From Atopobiaceae bacterium (GTDB lineage Bacteria > Actinomycetota > Coriobacteriia > Coriobacteriales > Atopobiaceae), in the NCBI GenBank assembly GCA_902834555.1, contig CADFJN010000003.1, forward strand, positions 1 to 64,000: a stretch of 64,000 nt of DNA, written 5' to 3'. Below the pieces are notes generated by a model that worked only from the letters and a program-made list of their open reading frames with translations, was not told the origin of the DNA and did not search any database. Position numbers and translations under genes: made by a program. Positions 1-7,288 of the stretch are shown here, in pieces. Numbering within the stretch: the first letter of the stretch is position 1; each line of letters begins with the position of its first letter.

Positions 1-48
1 GCCTCCCATCTCTCGGACTTCCATTTCCATGTCCAAGAAATGGGAGGC
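1..48. repeat. inverted repeat at window edge
   Basis: GCCTCCCAT at 1-9 pairs with ATGGGAGGC at 40-48, a perfect 9-bp stem with a 30-nt loop. It lies about 70 bases beyond the stop of the minus-strand DUF3343 gene, so it could end that transcript. No T-run is visible and the window cuts off the far side, so the role is uncertain. Bases 49-118 hold no gene that I can support. Confidence 0.35.
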
Positions 49-118
49 AGTTCACGAAGCCGGCGGGCCCTTTCTGGTGGAGCGGTGGTTAGGTGTGCTG
101 TCGTCTGCCGTTCTGCGG

Positions 119-379
119 CTAGTCCTCGAACTCGTAGACCGTGGTGTAGAGCGGGTCCTCGCCCTCATGTACCTCCACGATCTTCTCGACTTCCTCGGGC
201 ACGTCTGGCGTGGGGCAGGGTGCGGGCCCCGCATACCTCACGCAGGTGCCGCAGCTGCTGCTGAGCGAGCGCGGCACCGGGCACATGCGGTTCTCCCAGC
301 CAGCACCCTTGAGCAGCTTGGCGTAGCGCGTGGCGCCAAAGTGCGAGTAGAACAGGGCAATGTAGCTCTTGTCGGCCAC
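119..379 (-). CDS. DUF3343 family protein (putative Se/S carrier)
   Basis: The predicted protein has 86 residues. It starts at a GTG eight bases after the stop of the TusA-like gene, and a longer reading would overlap that gene in another frame. The N-terminus reads VADKSYIALFYSHFGATRYAK, then cysteines in CPVPRSLSSSCGTCVRY and an acidic tail. This matches the small DUF3343 family, typically encoded beside YedE and YedF in selenium-use clusters, where it is thought to carry or deliver Se or S. The carrier role is family context and has no catalytic signature here. It is the last gene of the minus-strand operon visible in the window. Confidence 0.75.
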   Translation of the reverse strand: MADKSYIALFYSHFGATRYAKLLKGAGWENRMCPVPRSLSSSCGTCVRYAGPAPCPTPDVPEEVEKIVEVHEGEDPLYTTVYEFED

Positions 380-387
380 GGTTGTGC

Positions 388-597
388 CTACGCCTTGGTA
401 AGGGTGAGCTTCCACCCGTCCTCGGTGTCCTCCACGGCCACGTCGTAGCCCTGGCTCTTTCCAAACCTGGTGACGTTCTCGCGTGCGGCCACGGCGTCTA
501 CCAGCACAATTACGCCCTCGGGGTTCTCCTTTACGGCGTTTCTGGTAAGCACGACCGGCTCCGGGCACGAGAGCCCCTGCGCGTCGATGGTCTTCAT
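388..597 (-). CDS. TusA/SirA-like sulfurtransferase (YedF N-terminal domain)
   Basis: A 69-residue TusA-fold protein with the signature GLSCPEPVVLTRNAV near its N-terminus; the cysteine at position 11 is the expected persulfide or selenide carrier. Selenium-associated YedF proteins are usually about 200 residues, with this domain followed by a DsrE-like half. Only the TusA part is present, and the neighbouring DUF3343 gene may supply a partner function. It starts two bases after the yedE stop and is probably translationally coupled. The likely role is relaying sulfur or selenium from a cysteine desulfurase/selenocysteine lyase. Confidence 0.8.
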   Translation of the reverse strand: MKTIDAQGLSCPEPVVLTRNAVKENPEGVIVLVDAVAARENVTRFGKSQGYDVAVEDTEDGWKLTLTKA

Positions 598-599
598 GG

Positions 600-1682
600 C
601 TACTCCTTTGCGGTCTTGAGGTTGGTGAGGGCAATCACGGCAACAACGACGATGCCGATGACCACGGCAATCATGCCGTTGACGGTGGGGCCGTCGCCGC
701 TGGCGGCGAGGCCAAAGTTGTGCGCGAAAGCCGCGCCAACAAAGAGGCCGAGGATGGTCACGGCGCTGTCGGTGTTGCCCTCGCCGGAGAGGATGAGCTG
801 GCGCAGCGGGCAGCCGCCCAGGAGCACACAGGCAAAGCCGGTGAGGTAGAGGCCCAGGAAGTTCCACAGGCCGTCGCTGTGGGCGATGGGCTGGTTCTCG
901 AAGCCCAGGTTGAAGTACGAGGTTCCGGTGGTGGTGGAGAAGATGAGGTTCATCACCAGCGCGGAGACGAGCACGGCCACAAAGCCCAGGAGAAGGCGGT
1001 TCTCGCGGAAGAGGATCATGTCGCGGATGCCGCCCACCATGCAGAAGCGGGTGCGCTGGGCAAGCGCGCCCACGATGATGCCGGCGATGAGCGAGATGGC
1101 GAGAGGCGCGTGCATCGAACCGGGGCCCTTCTCGCTAAAGAAGATGAAGGCGGGCGCGGCAACGAGCAGAACCAGGAAGACGAGGGCGATCACGGGAAGG
1201 ATGCTGCCCTCGGACTTGGAGACCTTGCGGGTGCGGTTGAGCGAGTAGCCGCGGTTGAGGAAGAACACGCCGGTTGCGATGCCGCAGACAAAGCCCACAA
1301 AGGCCACGATGGCGTTGAGGTCACCTCCGGCGATGCGCAGAATCATGCGGAACGGGCAGCCCAGGAACATGAGGGCGCCGATCATGGCAAAGAAGCCCAG
1401 CACAAAGCGGGTCATGGGCGCAGAGCCGCCGCGGGGCGAGAACTCCTTGGTGGCCAGGGCCGCAAAAAGGCTGCCAAAGATGAGTCCGATGATCTCGGGC
1501 CTGATGTACTGGACCACCTCGGCGCGATGGAGGCCAACGCCGCCGGCGGTGTCGCGCAGGAAGCACGCGATGCAGAAGCCCATGTTTTTGGGGTTCCCAA
1601 AGAGCACGAGCGAGGCGCCTATCACGCCCATGATGACGCCGGCAACTATCGTCATCGCCTTCTCGTTCTTGCTAAGGTTCAT
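600..1682 (-). CDS. yedE: YedE-family selenium (or thiosulfate) membrane transporter
   Basis: A 360-residue polytopic membrane protein made of two homologous halves. Conserved cysteines occur in GFCIACFLRD and GCPFRM in the first half and RTRFCMVGGIRD and GGCPLRQ in the second. This pattern is known from the YeeE/YedE sulfur-transport family. The subgroup with FCIACFLRD, beside TusA and DUF3343, is usually annotated as a selenium metabolism protein. An AAAGGA ribosome site lies about 10 bases before the ATG. It is the first gene of the minus-strand operon and is divergent from a cysteine desulfurase-family gene. Whether Se or S is carried cannot be told from sequence. Confidence 0.82.
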   Translation of the reverse strand: MNLSKNEKAMTIVAGVIMGVIGASLVLFGNPKNMGFCIACFLRDTAGGVGLHRAEVVQYIRPEIIGLIFGSLFAALATKEFSPRGGSAPMTRFVLGFFAMIGALMFLGCPFRMILRIAGGDLNAIVAFVGFVCGIATGVFFLNRGYSLNRTRKVSKSEGSILPVIALVFLVLLVAAPAFIFFSEKGPGSMHAPLAISLIAGIIVGALAQRTRFCMVGGIRDMILFRENRLLLGFVAVLVSALVMNLIFSTTTGTSYFNLGFENQPIAHSDGLWNFLGLYLTGFACVLLGGCPLRQLILSGEGNTDSAVTILGLFVGAAFAHNFGLAASGDGPTVNGMIAVVIGIVVVAVIALTNLKTAKE

Positions 1683-1789
1683 GTGACGCGTTCCTTTCTA
1701 CCCGTCCGTATAGATCTGGGGGACTCATATATAATTGTTTGGGTTCATGAAAATTTGTTTGTTATTAGGCGAAAGGTACTGGTAGACCG
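1683..1789. promoter_or_regulatory. divergent promoter region
   Basis: This 107-bp gap separates the divergent yedE operon and the desulfurase gene, so promoters for both must lie here or overlap it. A consensus -10 TATAAT lies on the plus strand at 1730-1735 in an AT-rich stretch. No convincing -35 is visible, so the assignment is tentative. An AAAGG ribosome site precedes the plus-strand ATG. Confidence 0.4.
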
Positions 1790-2950
1790 ATGAACGCGTA
1801 TTTGGATAACGCCGCCACCACGTTCCCCAAGCCGGAGTGCGTGCCCCAGGCAATGTACGAGTTCATGACCACGTGCGGCGCCAACGTGGGGCGAGGCTCG
1901 TATGCCAGCGCGTTTGACATCGAGGGCGTGGTGCTGGAGACCAGGGAGGCGCTCGCCGCGCTCTTTGGCGCGCCGGACGCCCGCGACATTGCCTTCACCC
2001 GAAACGTGACCGAGTCGCTCAACCTCTTGATTAAGGGGCTTCTTTGCGAGGGCGACCACGTGATTGTCTCGTCCATGGAGCACAACGCGGTCATGCGGCC
2101 GCTTGTGCAGCTTGAGTCGCATGGCGTGAGCTTCACCCGCTGCCCATGCGACGAGACGGGCATGCTCGATGTGGGCGCGCTAGCGGGGTGCCTGCAGCCA
2201 AACACGCGCGCTGTCGTCATGCTGCATGCCAGTAACGTGACGGGCACCGTGATGCCTGTGGCCAAGGTGGGGGAGTTCTGTCGCGCGCACGGGCTGGCAT
2301 TCATTCTCGACACGGCGCAGACCGCGGGCGTGCTGCCCATAGACATGGAGGTCATGGGCATAGATGCTGTGGCGTTCACCGGCCACAAGGGACTTCTCGG
2401 CCCGCAGGGCATTGGTGGCGTGGCGCTCACGGAGGAGCTCGCGCATCGCGTTGAGCCGCTGGTGGTTGGGGGTACGGGCTCCGTGAGCGACCAGGAGACC
2501 ATCCCGAATTTCATGCCGGATCGGCTTGAGGCGGGCACGCCCAACCTGCCGGGTATCGTGGGGCTGCATGCGGCGCTGGAGTGGCACGCTACGCAGGAGG
2601 GCGGTGCTGTGCTTGCACACGAGCTTGGCCTTACGCAGCGGTTCCTGGACGGCCTGGAGCCGCTGGAGCGTGCTGGGCACGTGCGCGTGTGCGGGCGCCA
2701 TGACGTGGAGCAGCGCGTGGGTGTGGTCTCTCTCGCCACGCCGGGGCGCGACGAGGCCGAGGTTGCAACCCTTTTGGACGAGCTTTACCACATCAGCGTG
2801 CGCGTTGGGCTGCACTGCGCGCCCTCTGCGCACAAGACCATTGGCACCTTCCCCACGGGCACCGTGCGCTTCTCGTTTGGCTTCTTCAACACGGAGGATG
2901 ACGTGGACTACGCGCTTGACGTGCTGAAGGAGCTCCTGGGGAGACGCTAG
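1790..2950 (+). CDS. cysteine desulfurase / selenocysteine lyase family (class V aminotransferase)
   Basis: A 386-residue PLP enzyme. The N-terminal YLDNAATTFPKP is typical. H98 in SSMEHNA stacks on the cofactor, FTGHKG places the Schiff-base lysine at K200, and the active-site cysteine is C343 in GLHCAPSAHKT. Length and motifs fit the cysteine desulfurase subfamily found in selenium and molybdenum-hydroxylase clusters. Divergence from yedE, the TusA-like gene and DUF3343 suggests it feeds sulfur or selenium to those carriers. Preference for cysteine or selenocysteine is not visible in the sequence. Confidence 0.85.
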   Translation: MNAYLDNAATTFPKPECVPQAMYEFMTTCGANVGRGSYASAFDIEGVVLETREALAALFGAPDARDIAFTRNVTESLNLLIKGLLCEGDHVIVSSMEHNAVMRPLVQLESHGVSFTRCPCDETGMLDVGALAGCLQPNTRAVVMLHASNVTGTVMPVAKVGEFCRAHGLAFILDTAQTAGVLPIDMEVMGIDAVAFTGHKGLLGPQGIGGVALTEELAHRVEPLVVGGTGSVSDQETIPNFMPDRLEAGTPNLPGIVGLHAALEWHATQEGGAVLAHELGLTQRFLDGLEPLERAGHVRVCGRHDVEQRVGVVSLATPGRDEAEVATLLDELYHISVRVGLHCAPSAHKTIGTFPTGTVRFSFGFFNTEDDVDYALDVLKELLGRR

Positions 2951-3014
2951 CTGTTGGAGCAGGGTGGTGGCGCGGGGCGCGCAAGCGTGGGATGTGGCTT
3001 TGGCAACAGGTGCG

Positions 3015-3043
3015 CCTTGCCACAGCCTGCCACAGCCTGCCAC
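3015..3043. repeat. short tandem repeat
   Basis: A 10-bp unit reading AGCCTGCCAC is repeated with about 2.7 copies between the desulfurase gene and the 75-bp element. No function is apparent. Confidence 0.5.
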
Positions 3044-3070
3044 ATTAGAGTAGGACGGTAGGACGCCTTG

Positions 3071-3145
3071 CTTGTTACCGGCGCGTGGGGCTCCGCCTGC
3101 GTTTCCGCAGGATTTGTCCGAGAAGCTCGACGGGCCGGTAACAAC
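3071..3145. repeat. 75-bp inverted-repeat element, copy F
   Basis: It begins CTTGTTACCGG and ends CCGGTAACAAC, exactly 75 bp, with terminal inverted repeats of about 11 bp. The ends and length match the cluster at 8871-9364 and the copy at 52140. The interior differs from the other copies. It lies alone in the 378-bp gene-free gap before the JetD-like gene; apart from this element and the short tandem repeat nothing else is evident there. Confidence 0.75.
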
Positions 3146-3328
3146 GGGTGCGGCGCGGAGCGGCAGCGCGCCACGCTCCGCGCGTGCAAGCACTTCTCAC
3201 TGCGCACTTCATCCCATTCAAAGCAGGCGTAATATCGCGTGTAGTTATGCAAGATTGGCTGCTTCGATGCAGGGATTTCCTCGTCGTTGCCGTATCATTC
3301 TTGCATGACCGCATGAAAGGAACCAGGC

Positions 3329-4792
3329 ATGGCGCGAAAACTTACCGACGCAGAACGCATGAACCTTGATTATCTGAGGGAGACCCTCTGCCAAGTTCTG
3401 GAGCCCTCGCAGAAGAACAAGGCCGCGTCCGTGGCGAGCTCTCTTGTGCGCGTGCGGGGCGACGTGGTGACCGACGAGGACATCCAGCGGATCGTGGGCA
3501 AGTATGGCAAGGGCGCTCAGGTGGCGCTGACCGCGGCCATTCTCGCCGAGGCACTCGACCCCGTGGATGGTCAGGACGGCGTCTACACACTGCGCGTTCC
3601 GCCGCAGGTGGAGGACGCTGGCGAGAAGAACGAGGGCCTCGCGGACGCCACGGGTGTGTCGGCAGAGAGCGAGCCCGCCCCTGCGGTGGCCGAGCCGCCC
3701 GAGGCGGCACCCACGGAGGACGATGCCGCCACAGCCAAGGAGCCTGCTGCTGCGGCAGCTCCCGCGCCCGCCGATGCCCCAGAGTCCGAATCGCCCGCAC
3801 AGCCCGAAGTCCCCGCACAGCCCGAATCGCCAGCGCAGCCCGCGTCCCCCGCGCGTGCCGAGAAGCCCGGTCGCTCCTCCGCCCCGCGCACCCAGCGCGG
3901 ACGCCTGCGCCGGGTGGGGAAGGGCAGTCCCTCTCATCCCACGCAGCTCTCCGAGGTTCCCTACGTCCGCCGCGGCGGCCCCGCCGAGACCGAGGTGCGC
4001 GCAAAGATCCTCGAGCTTGACCAGCGCTTCTGGATGAACGGCTGGCTGCTCAGCCATCCCGGCGCGTACACGCTCTTCGAGCGCCAGCTCACGGCCATCA
4101 ATGACGCCCTGGTAAACGGTGCGCTCCCCGGTGACATCACGCGTCGTCAGCTTGCCTACCAGATGGGCGGCGACGAGAAGTTCTTTGAGTACGGCTCCGA
4201 CGGCCACAAGCTGCTGCGCGCGATGGGCATGGAGGACGTCATCCGCCACCGGCCCATGCCCAAGCCTGACCTTCTCTACCACGCGCCGCGTCGCAGGAAG
4301 CACATGCGCGTGCTGGTGACCGAGAACCTCGATCCCTGGCTTGACGTGCACGACCTCATGTACGAGGAGGGTCGCACAACCATCCTGGGCGAGCGCATCC
4401 ATGCCGTGGTGCTGGGCGGGGGCACGCCCATCCTCGAGCACAACCGCCTTGCGCTGCTCCTTGACACGCTGGGCGCAGACTCCGTTGAGGTCCTCTACTG
4501 GGGCGACATCGACCGCGCGGGCATCGACATCATGGTGCGTCTGCGTGACGTTTTGGGCGAGCACTACCCCTTTGCGCCCTTCACCCCCGCCTACCAGCTC
4601 ATGATTGACAAGGCTCAGGAGCGCTATACGGATCCCGCTGACAACGAGCAGACCTGCCAGGTGAACCTTGGCATGCCGGACATGTCGCTCATGTGCGATG
4701 ACCTCACCGAGGAGGCTGCCGCCTATGCGCGCAGCGTTGTGGAGGGCTGCCGCCTGATCCCGCAGGAGATCCTCACCCGCCGCGACCTATGA
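3329..4792 (+). CDS. JetD/DUF2220-like Toprim protein, orphan
   Basis: A 487-residue protein in three parts. Residues 1-95 form a helical N-terminal region I do not recognise. Residues about 100-200 are a low-complexity Ala/Pro/Glu linker with repeated PAQPE-type units. Residues 220-487 resemble the C-terminal part of Wadjet JetD: GDEKFFEYG, then VTENLDPWLDV (acidic E332), VLGGGTPILE, and LYWGDIDRAGIDIM with D393 and D395. These fit the Toprim nuclease acids. JetD normally cleaves DNA in the JetABCD anti-plasmid complex, but no JetA, JetB or JetC lies nearby. AAAGGA precedes the ATG. The gene's stop codon lies inside an inverted repeat. Confidence 0.7.
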   Translation: MARKLTDAERMNLDYLRETLCQVLEPSQKNKAASVASSLVRVRGDVVTDEDIQRIVGKYGKGAQVALTAAILAEALDPVDGQDGVYTLRVPPQVEDAGEKNEGLADATGVSAESEPAPAVAEPPEAAPTEDDAATAKEPAAAAAPAPADAPESESPAQPEVPAQPESPAQPASPARAEKPGRSSAPRTQRGRLRRVGKGSPSHPTQLSEVPYVRRGGPAETEVRAKILELDQRFWMNGWLLSHPGAYTLFERQLTAINDALVNGALPGDITRRQLAYQMGGDEKFFEYGSDGHKLLRAMGMEDVIRHRPMPKPDLLYHAPRRRKHMRVLVTENLDPWLDVHDLMYEEGRTTILGERIHAVVLGGGTPILEHNRLALLLDTLGADSVEVLYWGDIDRAGIDIMVRLRDVLGEHYPFAPFTPAYQLMIDKAQERYTDPADNEQTCQVNLGMPDMSLMCDDLTEEAAAYARSVVEGCRLIPQEILTRRDL

Positions 4793-4819
4793 GACAAAGG
4801 GAGTTTCCCTTTGTCTCAT
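4789..4819. repeat. GAGACAAAGGGA inverted repeat, copy 1
   Basis: ATGAGACAAAGGGA at 4789-4802 and its reverse complement at 4806-4819 flank a 3-base GTT loop. The left arm supplies the stop codon of the JetD-like gene. A longer version with the same core is at 9428-9474. It may act as a transcript-end hairpin, but without a T-run. Confidence 0.75.
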
Positions 4820-4839
4820 GCGAACACGAGGAGAACACC

Positions 4840-5202
4840 GTGAACAAGCTGCTCTTCATCGAGTACCCCAAGTGCTCTACCTGCAAGCGCGCCAAGAAGT
4901 GGCTGGACGAGCATGGCGTTGCATACGCTGACCGTCACATCGTGGAGGAGAACCCCACGGCGGCGGAGCTCGCGGAATGGCAGGCCCGCTCCGGGCTTCC
5001 TGTGCGGCGCTTCTTCAACACCAGCGGGCAGCTCTACCGGCAGATGGGCGTGAAGGCTCAGCTGGATGCGGGGATGAGCGACGCGGACGCCTTCGACCTT
5101 CTCGCCACCAACGGCATGCTGGTCAAGCGGCCTCTGGTTGTGGGAGAGGACTTCGTGCTTGTCGGCTTCAAGGAAGCCGAGTGGTCGGAGCGCCTCCTCT
5201 AG
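4840..5202 (+). CDS. ArsC/Spx-family thioredoxin-fold protein
   Basis: A 120-residue protein from a GTG preceded by a GAGGAG ribosome site. YPKCSTCKRAKKWLDEHGVAY carries the CxxC-type site of the ArsC/Spx/YffB family at residues 11-14. RRFFNTSGQLYR and LVKRPLVVGEDFVLVGF are the later family signatures. Family members are arsenate reductase-like enzymes or Spx-type regulators. No arsenic genes are nearby, so the specific role is open. An upstream ATG would start inside the preceding inverted repeat and is less likely. Confidence 0.82.
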   Translation: MNKLLFIEYPKCSTCKRAKKWLDEHGVAYADRHIVEENPTAAELAEWQARSGLPVRRFFNTSGQLYRQMGVKAQLDAGMSDADAFDLLATNGMLVKRPLVVGEDFVLVGFKEAEWSERLL

Positions 5203-5204
5203 GT

Positions 5205-5254
5205 GGGATTGATTTACCGGGCAACGGGATTCCGTTACCGGGCAAATTAATCCC
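5205..5254. repeat. dispersed ACCGGGCAA/AATCCC repeat, copy 1
   Basis: Two direct copies of TTACCGGGCAA lie between outer arms GGGATTGATTT and AAATTAATCCC, which are inverted repeats with one mismatch. Read on the minus strand it aligns base for base with the 41-bp element at 61249-61289. Half-length copies occur at 52234 and 60798. It fills the gap between two convergent genes. Confidence 0.65.
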
Positions 5255-5255
5255 A

Positions 5256-5864
5256 TCACCCCTGGCGCAGGATTTTCTCGAGTGAGCGCCCCTTGGCGAG
5301 CTCGTCCACCAGCTTGTCCAGCACGCGCACCCGGTGCATGGTGGGGTCCTCTACCTGCGTCACGTCAACGCCGCAGACCTTGCCGCCCACCAGCGCCGCC
5401 GCGGGGTTGTATGCCGGCGCCTCGTCAAGCCAGGAGGCAAAGCTCACCGACCCCAGGTGCTCGTCGGAAAGCTCCTCGGGCGTGTAGCCGAGAAGCCACT
5501 GGACAACGGACGCCAGCTCCTCTCGGCTCCGACCCTTGCGCTCAACCTTGGCGGCGAGAAGGTCAACGTAGCGCTTGGCCGGCCCGTCCACCTGCGCACA
5601 GACGAGCGTGACATCCACGCTCTCGCCCGGCCCCTTGCCAATGGCAGCGCGGATGTCCTTGCGAATGCCCAGCACGTAGTCGCGCCCGCCGTCGTCGCGC
5701 TTGAACGCAACTACGCTTCCGTCGTAGGGCGCGCCATCAAAGGTTGCGTGCACCTTGATTCGCCCGGCGCCAAACACTCGCGGCACGTCGAGCGGCACCC
5801 GTACGAATGCGCCGTCGATGCCCTCGACCTTCTCGATTGGCGCGCTAAAGCTGTAGGTCTTCAC
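5256..5864 (-). CDS. DUF1905-DUF2200 fusion protein
   Basis: A 202-residue protein. The start is a GTG preceded by GAGAGGAG. Residues about 1-95 match DUF1905, including KVHATFDGAPYDGSVV and YVLGIRKDIRAAIGKGPGESV. Residues about 97-202 match DUF2200, including RKGRSREELASVVQWLLGYT, GGKVCGVDVTQVEDP and LDKLVDELAKGRSLEKIL. Both domains are usually separate small proteins of unknown function. It is convergent with the ArsC-like gene. Confidence 0.8.
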   Translation of the reverse strand: MKTYSFSAPIEKVEGIDGAFVRVPLDVPRVFGAGRIKVHATFDGAPYDGSVVAFKRDDGGRDYVLGIRKDIRAAIGKGPGESVDVTLVCAQVDGPAKRYVDLLAAKVERKGRSREELASVVQWLLGYTPEELSDEHLGSVSFASWLDEAPAYNPAAALVGGKVCGVDVTQVEDPTMHRVRVLDKLVDELAKGRSLEKILRQG

Positions 5865-6100
5865 GTCTGCTCCTCTCGGTGGCCTTGTGAGAGCATTTGG
5901 TCCCGCGAAAAGTATACGCATGCGCCGGTGCGTCGGCTCCTCGCTGTTCCCACGGCCCATCGCCGGTGCGGCGGCTCTCGCGGGTCCCATGTTTTCGCCG
6001 TGATATCCCGCTGGGTCAAGTTTGTTGCCATGGGCCACGCGCTGCTATGCGGCAAGCCCGCGCGTGCTATATCCAACGCATCGACGAGAGGGGAGCAACC

Positions 6101-7198
6101 ATGGCGTTCCAGCTGCCTGCCTATCACCACCCAGATTTCTCTGCGCTTGGCTTGGACGACGCGCCCAACGTGAGGTGGGGGACCGTCGAGCAGAACGGCG
6201 TGATACCAGAGGGCTTCCACAGCACGTCAATGTACCCTGAATATTTCAAGATTGATGGTAACTGGAAGCTGGCGTCCTCTTCTCGCATGGATGCCTGCAT
6301 CGTTCTGAGAGACGACGGCGGCCTCCATGTGGTCACCGGCCGTCACCTCAAGCAGGGAGACCTTGTCGCCCTGGGAAGAAGCGAGGACGGCTCTGACGGA
6401 ATCTACGTCCACACGGACGGCTTTGCGGACCCTGCCGCGTCCAATGGCGAGAAGTTCTCGTTCCGTCAGGGCCGCAGCCGCGAAACCGCCTACACGCGCG
6501 ACTACGATGACCTTATCGAGCTGCTGAAATACGAGCGCGACCACGGGTTTGTCGAGTGGGTGATGGGCCCGGCGTTTGCGTTTGACGCGGATTCTCGTCA
6601 CGCCATGCAGCGGCTGGTCGAGGAGGGCTACGTGGACGCGCTCTCCGGTGGCAACGCCCTTGCCACGCACGACCTCGAGGGTGCCATGTTCCACACCGCG
6701 CTTGGCCAGGACGTTCGCACGCAGCAGAGCATGCCCAACGGCCACTACAACCACTTGGACACCATCAACCGCGTGCGGAGGTCCGGATCGATCGCGCAGT
6801 TCGTCGATGACTACGACTTGCACGACGGCATCATGTACGCGTGCGTGAAGAAGAACGTCCCGTTCCTGCTAGCTGGGTCGATTCGCGATGACGGCCCGCT
6901 GCCCGAGACCATCGCGGACGTGTACGAGTCCCAGCACCAGATTCGCGTGCTCTCCCGCAAGGCCACGACGGTCATCTGCATGGCCACCATGTTGCACACG
7001 ATTGCGACCGGCAACATCACTCCCAGCTATCACGTCGACGACGATGGCACCGTACGGCCGGTCTACATCTATGCCGTTGACGCCTCGGAGTTTGTGGTAA
7101 ACAAGCTGCACGATCGGGGGAGCCTCTCGGCAAAGACGATTGTCACCAACGTGCAGGACTTCATCTTCATCGTGGCCAAGGGCCTTGGCGTGCTCTAG
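6101..7198 (+). CDS. LOR/SDH-domain (TIGR00300-type) protein
   Basis: A 365-residue protein with a GAGGGGAG ribosome site before the ATG. It resembles the LOR/SDH conserved region, also seen in archaeal ornithine cyclodeaminases and in the C-terminal part of cyanobacterial arginine dihydrolase (ArgZ/AgrE). SMYPEYFKIDG, NGHYNHLDTINRVRRSGSI and PFLLAGSIRDDGPLPE are visible conserved segments. A role in arginine/ornithine or lysine breakdown is possible. No amino-acid catabolism gene adjoins it, so the substrate is unknown. Confidence 0.65.
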   Translation: MAFQLPAYHHPDFSALGLDDAPNVRWGTVEQNGVIPEGFHSTSMYPEYFKIDGNWKLASSSRMDACIVLRDDGGLHVVTGRHLKQGDLVALGRSEDGSDGIYVHTDGFADPAASNGEKFSFRQGRSRETAYTRDYDDLIELLKYERDHGFVEWVMGPAFAFDADSRHAMQRLVEEGYVDALSGGNALATHDLEGAMFHTALGQDVRTQQSMPNGHYNHLDTINRVRRSGSIAQFVDDYDLHDGIMYACVKKNVPFLLAGSIRDDGPLPETIADVYESQHQIRVLSRKATTVICMATMLHTIATGNITPSYHVDDDGTVRPVYIYAVDASEFVVNKLHDRGSLSAKTIVTNVQDFIFIVAKGLGVL

Positions 7199-7288
7199 GG
7201 CCGGCCGGGGAAGGCCGCGGCTCTAGGGCCGTCGGGCTCTGCGGTAGGCAGGGCTCTAGGGCCGTTCAGGCGCGGCTGCCCTAGAGCA
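7192..7288. repeat. GCTCTAGGGCCG repeats at convergent gene ends
   Basis: GCTCTAGGGCCG occurs three times (7192, 7220, 7253) and its inverse CCCTAGAGC at 7280-7288. The TAG stops of both convergent genes lie inside these motifs. The last direct copy and the inverted copy can form a hairpin that may end transcription from either side. Confidence 0.55.
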
